From the NCBI GenBank assembly GCA_965220105.1, contig OZ244811.1:3844001-3908000 (forward strand): a stretch of 64,000 nt of DNA, read 5' to 3'. This document shows positions 18,363-27,697 of the stretch, piece after piece (within the stretch, counting starts at the first letter, position 1; each line of letters starts with the position of its first letter). Source of the DNA: Bin87 sp965220105. Its GTDB lineage: Bacteria > Chloroflexota > Dehalococcoidia > Lucifugimonadales > UBA3495. The position numbers and the translations under genes are program-made. Below the pieces are notes generated by a model. It made no database searches, was not told the DNA's origin, and worked only from the letters and a program-made list of their open reading frames with translations.

Positions 18363-18911
18363 TAGTGTGATGACGTTGAAAAGGGTCAGCAAGGCCAGCC
18401 CTAAACTCCCCCAGTTGTCAGGGTCGTGTTCATGGAACAGGTGGTAACCCATGATCGCGTAGATGTACACGACAATGCTCATCAGCATGATCACGTGTCC
18501 TACGCTGGGTATGGACCGAACCAGCGCCGCCACTATCAGACGCAGGTCCCTAACGGCAGAGATCAAGCGCACGACCCGCAGGAGTCGTGCCAAACGCGCG
18601 ATCATTGCGAAATGTCCCGTGGCCGGGACCAGAGCGAAAACTATCACCAGGAAGTCGAAAATATTCCAGCCGTCTCTGAAGTACTGCCACGACCGTGGCC
18701 AAAGAGCCAGCATTTTCAGAACGGCTTCGACTATGAACACTCCGAGCGCAATTTGGTTGCCCAGATGAAGAAATGGACCATATCGCTGGTCAATGGCTGA
18801 GGAGGTCTCCAACCCCAGCACGATGCCGTTGAGAAGGATGACCCCGATGATGAAGTATTCGAACCCGGCGGAGTTGACCAGCCTGGATGCGAGAAAAACC
18901 GGTCGGATCAT

Positions 18912-19315
18912 GGAGATGAGAATACCGCGTTCTGCCCTGCAGTGAAACCTATAGGAGGCGATTTCGCTACTCGGGATTTTCTTGACCGGCGTCTGAAGCC
19001 GACCAATCTCCTGACGGAATTCATTTTCTCGCTTTGGCTGTTTCGGCAGGGATGTATGGCCCTCCGCGGGTACTGCGGAGTCACCCCGGTCGCCGGCTCC
19101 AGGATGCCAGCCAACGGTTACCTACCGCTGGTTTCTCGGCTCTGAGCAACGGTTCTCAGCACTCTTGGCTGGCAAGTGGCGGCCACGAGCCGCCGTCGCT
19201 AGCTGTACAGAATGTGGTCGACAAGCCGCCGCACTTACTCTCGCTTTCAGAATCAGTGGAACAACTCATCCAACGTATGCACGACGCGATACTTGGCCGG
19301 ACTCTCGCCTACTTC
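18912..19315. other. Gap between channel gene and next IS630 element
   Basis: No gene, hairpin or repeat stands out. Short plus-strand frames have no recognisable content. The promoter of the minus-strand channel gene should lie in the first 100 bases. Confidence 0.4.
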
Positions 19316-20455
19316 TAAACTGAAGCCAAGGTGAAATCTACATTTGCGGGGTGGAGAAGGTCAGCTGGGGAGCTGCCAATTAATTCCTCCGCTCGTGCTG
19401 GCAGTACGGTGCGGCAGCGCCGCTTGACTGCTTCGCGTCGGCCGGCCAAGTTGGTGAAAAAGTCGCCTACCTTCTCTTGCACTGCGGCACGAGTGCCCAG
19501 ACAGAGATTGGCGGTCGCCTCCTCACGTGCCCAGCCCCAAATGACCTCGTCGGCGTTGAAATCGGGACTGTAACTGGGCAGGTTCACCAGGCACAGGTTC
19601 AAGTCGGGCGTGGCCAAGTAAGCCCGCAGCGCATCGCCACGATGGGCTGGCGAATTGTCCCAGATCACGGTCAGTGGTTCGGTGTGTCGCGCCCTCAGTT
19701 GCCGCAGGAAGTCGGCTGAGCTGGCGGAGTTGCTGTTGCCCGCCAGTTCCATCACCGCCACCTCGCCAGTCTCCAGACACACCGCCGAGTAGTAGTTGGC
19801 CTTCTCGCCCCGGCGCGGACTGGTGGAGTCCACCAGGGCCGGTTCTCCCTTCAGCACCCACTTGCCCCGTAGATCCGCATCTGCCCGAAAGTGGGCCTCG
19901 TCAGCGAAGAATATCTTGACCCCAGTCCGTCGGGCCGCCGCCGTCAGCGCAGCATACTCCGACACAAAGGCTTCCCGCCGTACCGGGTCCGCCTTGACCA
20001 ACCGCTTCTTGGGGCGTTTCAGCACAAACCCCAACCGATGCAGGTAGTTCAGGCAACTGCTCCGGCACAGCGACAACCCGAACCGTTCCTCTACAAACCG
20101 GCGCACCACCTTCCAGTTCCAGTTGGATAGGTCGATGCCGGCTTGCGATGGTGACCCCTGCACCGCCCTCTTCAACTCGGCTTGCTGCTCCTCGTTCAGC
20201 GCGGGGGGAACCTCCCGACTGCTCAAAAGACAGCGCCGCCGGACTGCGCTCCGCGAACGCCGTGGCCCATTGGCCAATGGTATGGGCATCCCGTTCCAGC
20301 GCATGGGCTACTGCCGCCGCCGTCCAATCTTGCGCCAGCAGCCATAGCGCGTGCCACCTTTCCCGCTCCCGTGGCGTCGGCGCCCGGTACATCCGCCGCC
20401 GCGCCTCAGCCTCATCGGTCCGGCACCGCTCCAACAGCGCCCCCATCTCATCCAT
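19315..20455 (-). CDS. IS630-family transposase, two frames
   Basis: The first frame (MDEMGALLERCRTDEAEARRR, ATG at 20455) supplies the helix-turn-helix (LWLLAQDWTAAAVAHALERDAHTIGQW) and runs into SFEQSGGSP. The second continues with PALNEEQQAELKRAVQ, the Tc1/mariner-like domain, KIFFADEAHFRAD, VIWDNSPAHRGD and SYSPDFNADEVIWGW. The transition is at TCCCCCC (about 20207-20213) and needs +1 (or -2). It could be slippage on the C run or a one-base insertion. The stop codon TAG overlaps the flanking target TA. Confidence 0.8.
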
Positions 20456-20549
20456 GCCCACCAACAACCCCCTCGGTTTTCCTGACCAACCGACCCAGCT
20501 ACCCTCAATTCTACCCAATGCTGATGCGGGTTTCACCTTGGCTTCGGTT
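19318..20549 (-). mobile_element. IS630-family element (second subgroup)
   Basis: Flanked by TA (19316-19317 and 20550-20551) with near-perfect inverted ends: AACTGAAGCCAAGGTGAAA at the left and AACCGAAGCCAAGGTGAAA (reverse complement) at the right. Transposase is on the minus strand and not closely related to the two other IS630-type copies here. Confidence 0.9.
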
Positions 20550-20560
20550 TAGGCAGGGCC

Positions 20561-20690
20561 TTTCGATTGTCATTACGAGGAGCGTAGCGACGTGGTAATC
20601 TCGCTGGCCTGGCCAATCTGCCCTGGCACAAACGCTTACATTGCGACGAGATTGCCACGCTGCGCTCGCAATGACAATTGGAAAACCGAA
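20561..20690. repeat. Palindromic REP-like repeat, copy 1
   Basis: Left arm ATTGTCATTACGAGGAGCG followed by TAGCGACGTGGTAATCTCG; right arm CGAGATTGCCACGCTGCGCTCGCAATGACAAT in inverted order, with about 45 bases between. The whole could fold into a long imperfect stem. A second copy is at 53235-53348. Such repeats are common in intergenic DNA of some Chloroflexota and Deltaproteobacteria. Confidence 0.75.
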
Positions 20691-20708
20691 AGACCCTGCG
20701 GTTTAGGC

Positions 20709-21936
20709 TAGGACGATTGCAAAGTCAGGAGGCTCGACCGTAGAGGCGGTCGATGGTCTGCGTTGGGCGGAAGGCGCAAGTTTTGGCTCGCAAGGGCATA
20801 GACATCCGGGGAGGGAACCATCCTGTCAGGCGCCGGGCGTTCAGCCCGGTGTTGACCAGGGTGGCGAATACCTCCCCCAACCCCGGACGGCGCAGCGTGT
20901 GCACGTCCTCATCCCAGCTGCGGTCCTTCACGTGATGTTGGCTGTTCTCAATGCTCCAGTGGTTGCGGAAGAGCCGGAGCAGCTCTTGGGGGCCGCACTG
21001 GCGCGAACTCAGGCTGGTCAGCAGATACCAGCGCTCTCTCCTCACCTCCCCAGTGGCTATATCCACCGTCTCCTTCTCTACCATGGCCCCTTGCCGCGCC
21101 CCCGGAAATCCCAAATCATCCCGGATATAGTCGGCCAGCAGGTCATCAGCCCAAATCCGCCGCCTTTCGATTACACCCGCTTTTTCCCCAAGGTCTCCGC
21201 CGCAGGCTCCCCCAGTTCCTCCGGGGCAAACCCGTCTGCTAAAGCGGCCAGCGCTTCAGGCTGGTTCCCCTTGATTCGCACCAGGTAGTCCCGTCCGTGG
21301 CTGACTATCAACTATGGCCCAGCACAGGTCACGCTCCGCATACAGAGCATCCATGGTCAACAGCCGCAGGCCGGGATAATCCTCGAACAGTTGGCCCAGT
21401 TGCTCCCGCAACACCCCGGGTTCATACCGCTTCTCCACCGCCGGCCACTGGGCCAGGCACAGCTTCAGGTCATGGGCCAGCACATTCACCATCATCAGGG
21501 GATTCCCACCAGCATCCTCCGACTGCTTGGCCCACTTGCCGTCTACCGAGGCATTGAACTTCGGTTCCCCCACCACACGGGCCACCCAGCCGGTGAGGGC
21601 TCCCTGCAACTGCTCGTACGGAACCCCAGCCAGGGTGCGCGAAATGGTGGTGGCGTGGGGCGGATGGTCCCGCACCAACCCCAAAGGCTCTTTCAGCATC
21701 GGCCAGTGCATCCTGGCAAAGAGGGCAATGTGGGCCATGGTGGTCTGACCGCAGACCAGATCCAGCAAGGTCAACCGCAGTATGGCCTGAAAGGGATGCC
21801 TGACTCCTCTGGCCTCCCTTGGATCCGCCACCTGTTCCAGGCACTTGAACAGAGATTCCGCCGCCTCCATATCCGCACACTCCCTTTTCATTTCCCTCGT
21901 TTGTATACCACCCCCGACGACTTTGCAATCGTCCTA
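20709..21936 (-). mobile_element. ISAs1-family element with 10-bp target duplication
   Basis: Inverted ends TAGGACGATTGCAAAGTC (20709-20726) and GACTTTGCAATCGTCCTA (21919-21936) are perfect. CGGTTTAGGC occurs directly at 20699-20708 and 21937-21946, an exact 10-bp target duplication. The target is the arm of the REP-like repeat. Confidence 0.9.
20725..21891 (-). pseudogene. ISAs1-family (H-repeat-like) transposase, frameshifted
   Basis: The frame from ATG 21891 holds the N-terminal DDE_Tnp_1-associated region (PREARGVRHPFQAILRLTLLDLVCGQ) and first catalytic block (FNASVDGKWAKQS, LTMDALYAERDLCW). It leaves frame near 21300 (VDSQPRTG). The expected HGRDYLVRIKGNQPEALAAL lies in another frame and meets a stop near 21180. 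A third frame carries RRIWADDL and the C-terminal block ERWYLLTSL, LLRLFRNHWSIENSQHHVKD. At least two indels, so inactive. Confidence 0.85.
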
Positions 21937-21946
21937 CGGTTTAGGC

Positions 21947-22754
21947 GGGTAACCACGAGGAAACCGCGCGGGACCAACGATTGGCCCGCTGACCGATGCC
22001 AGGGGAAAAATGACTCACGATGGGCGGCTCGATTGGGCCACCCTTTTGTTGCCCAACAGCCTCCGTGCTGTAGTCAAAACGGCCTGCCAGGGCGTTACAG
22101 GCGGCAGATCGCCAGCCCAGGAACCCAAGGAAGCGGCCGCCGTGATCCTTGGTCGGTGTCCCGCGGTCATCGGCCAATTCTGACCGGCCCACGTCTGGGT
22201 TTTCAACACCGGCGACAGGGCAATCGTACCTGTCGACAGATTCATTTGCCAGCAAATTGCTCAGTACAAATGCCCTGTCCAAATGTGATGTTAAGCACTT
22301 ACCAGCCAATTGGAAGGCCAATAGAATTTTGAGGCCTGTTGCGACACCACCGGCGCGCGACGGATCAACGGGCGGCGCAAAGCCCCGAGATTCATCTGAG
22401 ATTTCCAGCGCGGCGCCAGCCCACCGGGTCAATACCAAGAGGAGTGCCAATACCTTGAACCTGCTCCAGTTCCTCGGCGTCCGGACCGCGGCTTACGGCC
22501 GCGCCCTGGCGGGGCGTACCACCCCGAGTTTCAGCCAGCTCAACCGCCCGTTCCGGTAGTACGGGTCCGGCTCCCGCCCATCCTTCCCGCTCATACCGCC
22601 GCGGCCCGCAGGCGAAGCCCGGCGGTATGAGCGCCGCGACTCCCGCCCGCCTACCGTCGCTGGCGATGGTCCTGGTTGCCCTTGCCTACGTGATGCAATA
22701 AATGCGATATTCGGTCTCGGTCTATGAGGGCTGTTCATGAGTTTGGAGGGTTTT
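21947..22754. other. Long non-coding stretch before the transporter operon
   Basis: About 800 bases with open but compositionally unconvincing frames on both strands. None shows a family motif or a good ribosome-binding site. One strong hairpin is present at 22589-22632. The promoter of the downstream transporter operon is expected in the last ~100 bases, which are AT-richer (GATGCAATAAATGCGATATTC), but I cannot assign -35/-10 boxes with confidence. Confidence 0.4.
22589..22632. repeat. 13-bp perfect stem-loop
   Basis: GCTCATACCGCCG (22589-22601) pairs with CGGCGGTATGAGC (22620-22632) around an 18-base GC-rich loop. There is no T tract after either arm, so it is more likely a palindromic repeat or an RNA structure than an intrinsic terminator. 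Confidence 0.5.
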
Positions 22755-25115
22755 ATGCATACTGTACTTAAGAATTGTACCATCCTACTGGCGGCGGCGA
22801 CATTTTGTGCCATTGTCGCCGCGGCGTGTGGAGGAAGAGGCGAGGCACCTGCTTCCACGAGCGCAGGCGGCGCATCGGCGGGACAACAACCCACTGCAGC
22901 GATGGCCGACGAACCCTTCCGGGTAGGCGTGATGGAATCCCTGACGGGGCCCGGCGAAACCTACGGAACCGTGTCCGTGCAGGCCAAGCAGATGGCCGCA
23001 GATGAGATCAACGCCGCCGGCGGAATCAACGGCCGGCTGCTCGAACTCATCGTTGAAGACTCGAAGTGCTCGGCTCAGGACGCCATCACCGCGTACAACA
23101 AGCTGACCGACGTGGACGGCGTGAAGATAATCCTCGGAACCTCCTGCAGCGGCGCGATGCTGGGGGCAGCGCCTCTCGCCGAGTCGGACGGCGTGGTCCT
23201 CTTCTCCGGACTGGCGACCAATCCCGACATTGCGCACGCCGGCGACTACATTTTCCGCACATCGATGAACGACCTCGAGTTGGGCATTGACACCGGCAAC
23301 GTGATCCGGGCCGACGGGGCGCAACGCCTGGCAACGATCACCGAGACAACCGACTACGCGGAGGGAGTGCGCCGCACCACGGTGGAACAATTCGTCAAAC
23401 TCGGTGGCGAGATAGTCGCTGAGGAGCGGTACGGGTCGGACGTGACAGATTTCCGCAGCCAGCTGACCAAGATTTTGAATGCCAATCCAGACGCGATCCA
23501 TGTCGCCGCCCAGGCGGAATTTTCCGGCGGCACGGTGGTCAAGCAGATCCGCGAGCTTGGATACGAAGGGCGAATCTATTCGGAAATCGTGCCGGTTGGA
23601 GCGACGGCCCTGGAGGTTGCCGGAGAGGCGGCCACTGGGGTGAAGGCCATCATTGCCGAACTGGACCCGGCCAACGCAAAAAGCCAGGAGGTGCTGTCAA
23701 ACTTCAGGGCGCGGTACGACTACGTAACCCTGCCCTGGTACCTGGCCTCCGGTTACGACGACGTGTACATCACGGCTGAGTGTCTCAAGATGACCGGCGA
23801 CGACCAGGACGCCGACGGGTTCCGAGATTGTCTCTACGGGATCACGTGGAGCGGCGCCATTGGAGCAAACTACAGCTTCGACTCGAACGGTGAGGTGGTT
23901 GGCCTCGCCAACGCCGTGGTGGAAGTACTGCCGGAATCGGAACGGACGGAGGACAACAACGGATACCGCATCCTGGGGCCCGCGCCCGGAGCGGAAGCCG
24001 CCGCGGCCGCGCCGGCCATGTCGCAGGAGCCGTTCCGCATAGGTGCGATGGACGCGCTGACCGGACCCGCGGAAACCTACGGCATCCCGCTCATCCAGGC
24101 TAAGCAATTGGCCGTCGAAGAGATCAACGCGGCAGGCGGCATCAACGGCCGAATGCTGGAATTGATTGCAGAAGACTCCAAGTGCGCGGCGCAGGACGCC
24201 ATCACGGCCTACAACAAGCTGACCGACGTCGACGGGGTCAAGATCATCCTGGGCACCACATGCAGCGGCGCGATGCTGGGCGCAGCCCCGTTGGCGGAAG
24301 CCGAAGGCGTGGTGATGCTGTCAGCGTCGGCGACCAGCCCCGACATCGCTGCGGCCGGAGACTATATCTTCAGGACGGCGATCAACGACAACCAACTTGG
24401 AATCGACACCGGCAATACGCTTACGGCTGACGGTATCCACCACCTGGCAACTATCACCGAGTCCACCGACTACGCGGAAGGTGCGCGTCGCACCACCGTG
24501 GCCCGCTTTGAAGAGTTGGGCAATGAAGTGGTTGCCAGGGAGAGCTACACATCTGACATTGCCGATTTCCGCAGTCAACTCACGAAACTGATCAACGCGG
24601 AGCCGGACGGCATCTATCTGGCGGCGCAGCAGGAGTTCTCCGCTGGTACGATCATGAAGCAGCTTCGGGAGCTGGGGTACGAGGGACCGATCTACGCCGA
24701 GACCGTTGCCACGGGACCTGAGGCCCTGCAAATCGCGGGAGAGGCGGCCACCGGGATGAAGGCGATTGTTCCCAATCCGGAGCTGACCACGCCAGAGGGT
24801 GTTGCTTTCCTAAGCAATTTTGAGGCCCGCTGGGGTAACGTCGCCACGATCCCGTGGTTCCAGGCGTCGGCATACGACGACGTTTACATTGCGGCGGAGT
24901 GCCTGGCGCGTACCGGCGACGACCAGGATACCGACGGCTTCCGGGACTGCCTGTACGGACTGACCCGTAGCGGGGCTATCGGCGACAACTACAGTTTCGA
25001 CGCTAACGGCGATCTGGCCGGCCTGGGCAACGTGGTCGTGCAGGTCCTCCCGGTGTCCGAGCGCAATGACGACAACCTGGGCTACGTATCCTTGGGCGAG
25101 GCTCCGACGCCGTAG
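22755..25115 (+). CDS. Double substrate-binding lipoprotein of a Liv-type ABC transporter
   Basis: 786 aa from ATG 22755, chosen because GGAGGG lies 4 bases upstream. The signal peptide LLAAATFCAIVAAAC places the lipobox cysteine at residue 25. Two complete periplasmic-binding domains (Peripla_BP_6, LivJ/amide type) follow: residues ~53-400 (EPFRVGVMESLTGPGETYG) and ~424-780 (EPFRIGAMDALTGPAETYG). They are joined by an Ala-rich linker. The repeats share long identical runs, for example AQDAITAYNKLTDVDGVKII. Usual family members have one domain of about 380 aa. The next four genes encode the matching permeases and ATPases. Ligands may be branched-chain amino acids, amides or urea-like compounds. 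Confidence 0.9.
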   Translation: MHTVLKNCTILLAAATFCAIVAAACGGRGEAPASTSAGGASAGQQPTAAMADEPFRVGVMESLTGPGETYGTVSVQAKQMAADEINAAGGINGRLLELIVEDSKCSAQDAITAYNKLTDVDGVKIILGTSCSGAMLGAAPLAESDGVVLFSGLATNPDIAHAGDYIFRTSMNDLELGIDTGNVIRADGAQRLATITETTDYAEGVRRTTVEQFVKLGGEIVAEERYGSDVTDFRSQLTKILNANPDAIHVAAQAEFSGGTVVKQIRELGYEGRIYSEIVPVGATALEVAGEAATGVKAIIAELDPANAKSQEVLSNFRARYDYVTLPWYLASGYDDVYITAECLKMTGDDQDADGFRDCLYGITWSGAIGANYSFDSNGEVVGLANAVVEVLPESERTEDNNGYRILGPAPGAEAAAAAPAMSQEPFRIGAMDALTGPAETYGIPLIQAKQLAVEEINAAGGINGRMLELIAEDSKCAAQDAITAYNKLTDVDGVKIILGTTCSGAMLGAAPLAEAEGVVMLSASATSPDIAAAGDYIFRTAINDNQLGIDTGNTLTADGIHHLATITESTDYAEGARRTTVARFEELGNEVVARESYTSDIADFRSQLTKLINAEPDGIYLAAQQEFSAGTIMKQLRELGYEGPIYAETVATGPEALQIAGEAATGMKAIVPNPELTTPEGVAFLSNFEARWGNVATIPWFQASAYDDVYIAAECLARTGDDQDTDGFRDCLYGLTRSGAIGDNYSFDANGDLAGLGNVVVQVLPVSERNDDNLGYVSLGEAPTP

Positions 25116-25144
25116 CCGCCGGGTGGCTCGCAACGCTAACCGAA

Positions 25145-25178
25145 GAGGGCCGGTCGTAGTCACTCGGCCGGCCCTTTA
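25145..25178 (+). terminator. Hairpin after the binding-protein gene
   Basis: AGGGCCGG (25145-25152) pairs with CCGGCCCT (25168-25175), followed by TTTATG. It probably attenuates transcription between the highly expressed binding-protein gene and the permease genes. Confidence 0.6.
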
Positions 25179-25239
25179 TGCTATGATTGGCCTCACCATA
25201 ACTAACAATCGATGATTTGCCAGACTGGCGAGGATTTCG

Positions 25240-26637
25240 TTGGCTAGCAACCGTGAAAGCGCCCGTGGGCTGCCCCGATTGATAAATGTGCCCGGTCCGC
25301 GGCTGTTTGCTTCCCTTTTGACGGCGCTCGCCCTGGGTTACATCGCTTGGAAAATCGGGCAAGCGCCGCCGCAGGCACTGCAGTTTGCATTTAACGGACT
25401 CGCCGTGGGCGCGGTGTACGCCCTGCTGGCGATGGGCTTCACCCTGGTCTACAGCACGGTATGGTTCTTCGACCTCTATTATGGAGCCGCCGCCGCGCTC
25501 GGCGCGTACGGGGTATTCTACCTGCGCACCGACCCGGCGTTAGGAAGTCGGCTCGACATTAACAGCGTCCCTGTAAACGTTGTCTTCGGAGCGGTGGTAG
25601 CGGGTGTGGTCGCCTGGACGCTGTACACCGTACTGGAGCCTCGTTTAAGAGAACGGGCCAGCCCGACGGCCTTCCGCGCTGTCCTTGCGGTCGTTGCCGT
25701 CGCGATGGGCGTTTACACCGCGGCAGTGCTGTCATATCCGGAACACCTGCATCTGACCCTGAGCCCAGCGGTAGGACTGGCGACGGCGGTCGTTGCGATC
25801 TCGGTCGCTCAACGAGCTGTCCGGCAACGAGTTGTCCGGACAGTGGTTGCAAGCGTCAGTTCGACGCGGGTTGCACTGGTCGCAGCCGTACCGGCGTCCA
25901 CGTTGGGCGCCTGGTGCGGCTACCTGCTGACGAACGCTCCGGGAGCGGGCCTCTACCTGAGCTGGGCAGTTTCGTGCCTGCTGGCCGGCTGCGTGGGGCT
26001 GGCGCTGTACCGGGGCCTGTACGCGTACATGCGAGAACGGGCACGGTCCCCGCTGATCATGCTGGTCGCGTCCCTCGGCATCCTGCTAGCCATCGCCGCA
26101 CTGATCGTCATAGTGTTTCAGAGCGCTCCGCGGCCGTTGCCCGACGCCTTCGGCAGTAGCCCATGGAACATCGCCGGCGCGCGCATCAAGGGGTTCAACG
26201 TATTTGCGATCGGCGTCGCCCTCGCCGGTTTCGCCGGCATGTGGTTCCTGCTAAAGATGACCTCCTTCGGACGCGCGGTACGGGCCATCGGCGACGATGA
26301 AGAGGTCTCCAAGGTGGTCGGGATAAACACCACCGTCATCATCGCCATTGTGTTTTTCATCGGAGCGGTCTACGCCGCGATGGCGGGGATCCTGACCGGT
26401 CACGACACGGCGGTGCAACCGCGCATGGGCCTGCTGCTACTGCTGAAAGGCTGGATTGCCTCAGTGGTCGGCGGCATCGGCAATCTCTACGGGGCCATCG
26501 TGGGCGGATTTGTGCTGGGGTTAGTGGAGCAGTTCGGCATCTGGGACCTGGCAGGAGAATGGAAGGACGCCATATCGTTCGTCCTGCTCATCCTGTTCCT
26601 GTCGTTCTGGCCGCAGGGTCTGTTGCCGAGGAGGTGA
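25240..26637 (+). CDS. Branched-chain amino-acid ABC transporter permease, LivH-type, enlarged
   Basis: 465 aa from TTG 25240 (AGGATTTCG upstream). N-terminal FAFNGLAVGAVYALLAMGFTLVYSTVWFFDLYYGA and C-terminal ALAGFAGMWFLLKMTSFGRAVRAIGDDEEVSKVVGIN plus WIASVVGGIGNLYGAIVGGF are LivH hallmarks. LivH proteins are normally ~290-310 aa. Here about 150 extra residues sit between the third and fourth usual helices (about residues 95-245), with several additional hydrophobic segments. It pairs with the LivM-type permease whose gene begins 5 bases later. Inner membrane. Confidence 0.9.
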   Translation: MASNRESARGLPRLINVPGPRLFASLLTALALGYIAWKIGQAPPQALQFAFNGLAVGAVYALLAMGFTLVYSTVWFFDLYYGAAAALGAYGVFYLRTDPALGSRLDINSVPVNVVFGAVVAGVVAWTLYTVLEPRLRERASPTAFRAVLAVVAVAMGVYTAAVLSYPEHLHLTLSPAVGLATAVVAISVAQRAVRQRVVRTVVASVSSTRVALVAAVPASTLGAWCGYLLTNAPGAGLYLSWAVSCLLAGCVGLALYRGLYAYMRERARSPLIMLVASLGILLAIAALIVIVFQSAPRPLPDAFGSSPWNIAGARIKGFNVFAIGVALAGFAGMWFLLKMTSFGRAVRAIGDDEEVSKVVGINTTVIIAIVFFIGAVYAAMAGILTGHDTAVQPRMGLLLLLKGWIASVVGGIGNLYGAIVGGFVLGLVEQFGIWDLAGEWKDAISFVLLILFLSFWPQGLLPRR

Positions 26638-26641
26638 CGCG

Positions 26642-27697
26642 GTGCCGGTGGATATGCAGGGTGTGAGGGAATTTGCCCAGGCAGCGCGAAATCCGCGAGA
26701 GCTGGTCCGCTACGCCCGGAGGAACATAGAGTTGTGGGCCAACCTGTTCGTGATCGGCGGGATGGCGGCGTTCATGATGTGGCAGGGCGTCGGGTTCGCG
26801 GTGATCGTCGGAACCGTGTTTGCGATCTGGGCGATCCTGGCCGTCAGCCTGAACCTCGTGGTGGGATTTACTGGGCTGCTGTCGGTGGGCCATATCGGTT
26901 TCTTCGGGCTGGGCGCCTACACCATGGCGATCCTGACGTCGAACCCAGCGTACGAGCAGCTGCGGACGGAGGCGATACCGACATTCGGCTGGCCGTTCTT
27001 CGCGGCGCTGCCGGTGTGCATAGGGCTGGCGGGGTTGGCCGCCCTGCTGGTGGGCGTGGTGTTCAACCGGTTCCGCGACGACATCTTCGTGCTGGTCTCC
27101 TTCGGGTTCGCCATCATCGCGTACAACGTGTTTCTCAACCTGAGGAGCGTCACCCGAGGGGCATTTGGAATACACGAGATTCCCCGGCCCCAGATTGGCG
27201 ATTGGGTGTTCGATGGAGAGGTCGAATTCCTGCTGCTGGCGATGGCGTTCCTGGGTCTGGTGATGCTGATGTCATGGTTCATCACGACTTCGTCCTTCGG
27301 GCGGGTGCTCACGGCAATCCGGGAGGACGAGCAGGCCATTGAGGTGTTCGGATATCAGGCCACGCACTACAAGCTGGCAGTCTGGGTCATTTCGGCGATG
27401 ATGACGGGTCTTGCGGGAGGATTGTTTGCCAGCTGGACCACGTTCATCGACCCCAACTCTTTCATCCTGCTGGAGTCGGTGCTGCTGGTATCCATCGTCA
27501 TACTGGGTGGGCTGGCGACGATTTGGGGTTCGCTGCTGGGCGCGATGGCCTTCGTGTTGCTGGAGGAAGGGATGCGGTTCATACCCTTCCTGCCCACGGA
27601 ATACATCGGTCAGGCGCGGCAGGTGGTCCTGGGGATCCTGCTGGTGCTGTTGATGCTGTTCCGGCCGCAGGGACTGGTAGGAAGGTACAGGCTATGA
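26642..27697 (+). CDS. Branched-chain amino-acid ABC transporter permease, LivM-type
   Basis: 351 aa from GTG 26642 behind GAGGAGGTGACGC. It has the LivM signatures AILAVSLNLVVGFTGLLSVGHIGFFGLGAYT, the FGRVLTAIREDEQAIEVFGYQATHYKLAVWVISA loop that contacts the ATPase, and ILGGLATIWGSLLGA near the end. About nine membrane segments. A short amphipathic N-terminal extension precedes the first helix. It overlaps the ATPase gene start by ATGA, indicating translational coupling. Confidence 0.92.
   Translation: MPVDMQGVREFAQAARNPRELVRYARRNIELWANLFVIGGMAAFMMWQGVGFAVIVGTVFAIWAILAVSLNLVVGFTGLLSVGHIGFFGLGAYTMAILTSNPAYEQLRTEAIPTFGWPFFAALPVCIGLAGLAALLVGVVFNRFRDDIFVLVSFGFAIIAYNVFLNLRSVTRGAFGIHEIPRPQIGDWVFDGEVEFLLLAMAFLGLVMLMSWFITTSSFGRVLTAIREDEQAIEVFGYQATHYKLAVWVISAMMTGLAGGLFASWTTFIDPNSFILLESVLLVSIVILGGLATIWGSLLGAMAFVLLEEGMRFIPFLPTEYIGQARQVVLGILLVLLMLFRPQGLVGRYRL

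Larger units (their letters stand above)
16849..18911 (-). pseudogene. Voltage-gated cation channel (NaChBac/Nav-type), split by IS630
   Basis: The N-terminal part (18911 to 18364) has six-helix channel features: S1 FEYFIIGVILLNGIVLGLE, S3 IFDFLVIVFALVP, and an S4 with arginines every third residue (RLARLLRVVRLISAVRDLR). S5 and the pore helix end in FNVITL. The C-terminal part (17131 to 16849) resumes with EGWTDVMYTAMERY, S6 (FVVINLFIAIIINSL) and a coiled coil (LREIRATQDAVKRLEEKL). Joining the two across the 1230-bp IS630 and its TA duplication gives an unbroken filter TLEGWTD. Bacterial Nav filters are usually TLESW. The glycine in this filter recalls the calcium-selective channel CavMr. It formed a homotetrameric plasma-membrane channel before insertion. 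Confidence 0.9.

Noticed and set aside
21941..22450. 169-aa minus-strand frame
   Set aside because: No start signal, no recognisable motif, and competing frames of equal quality on the other strand.
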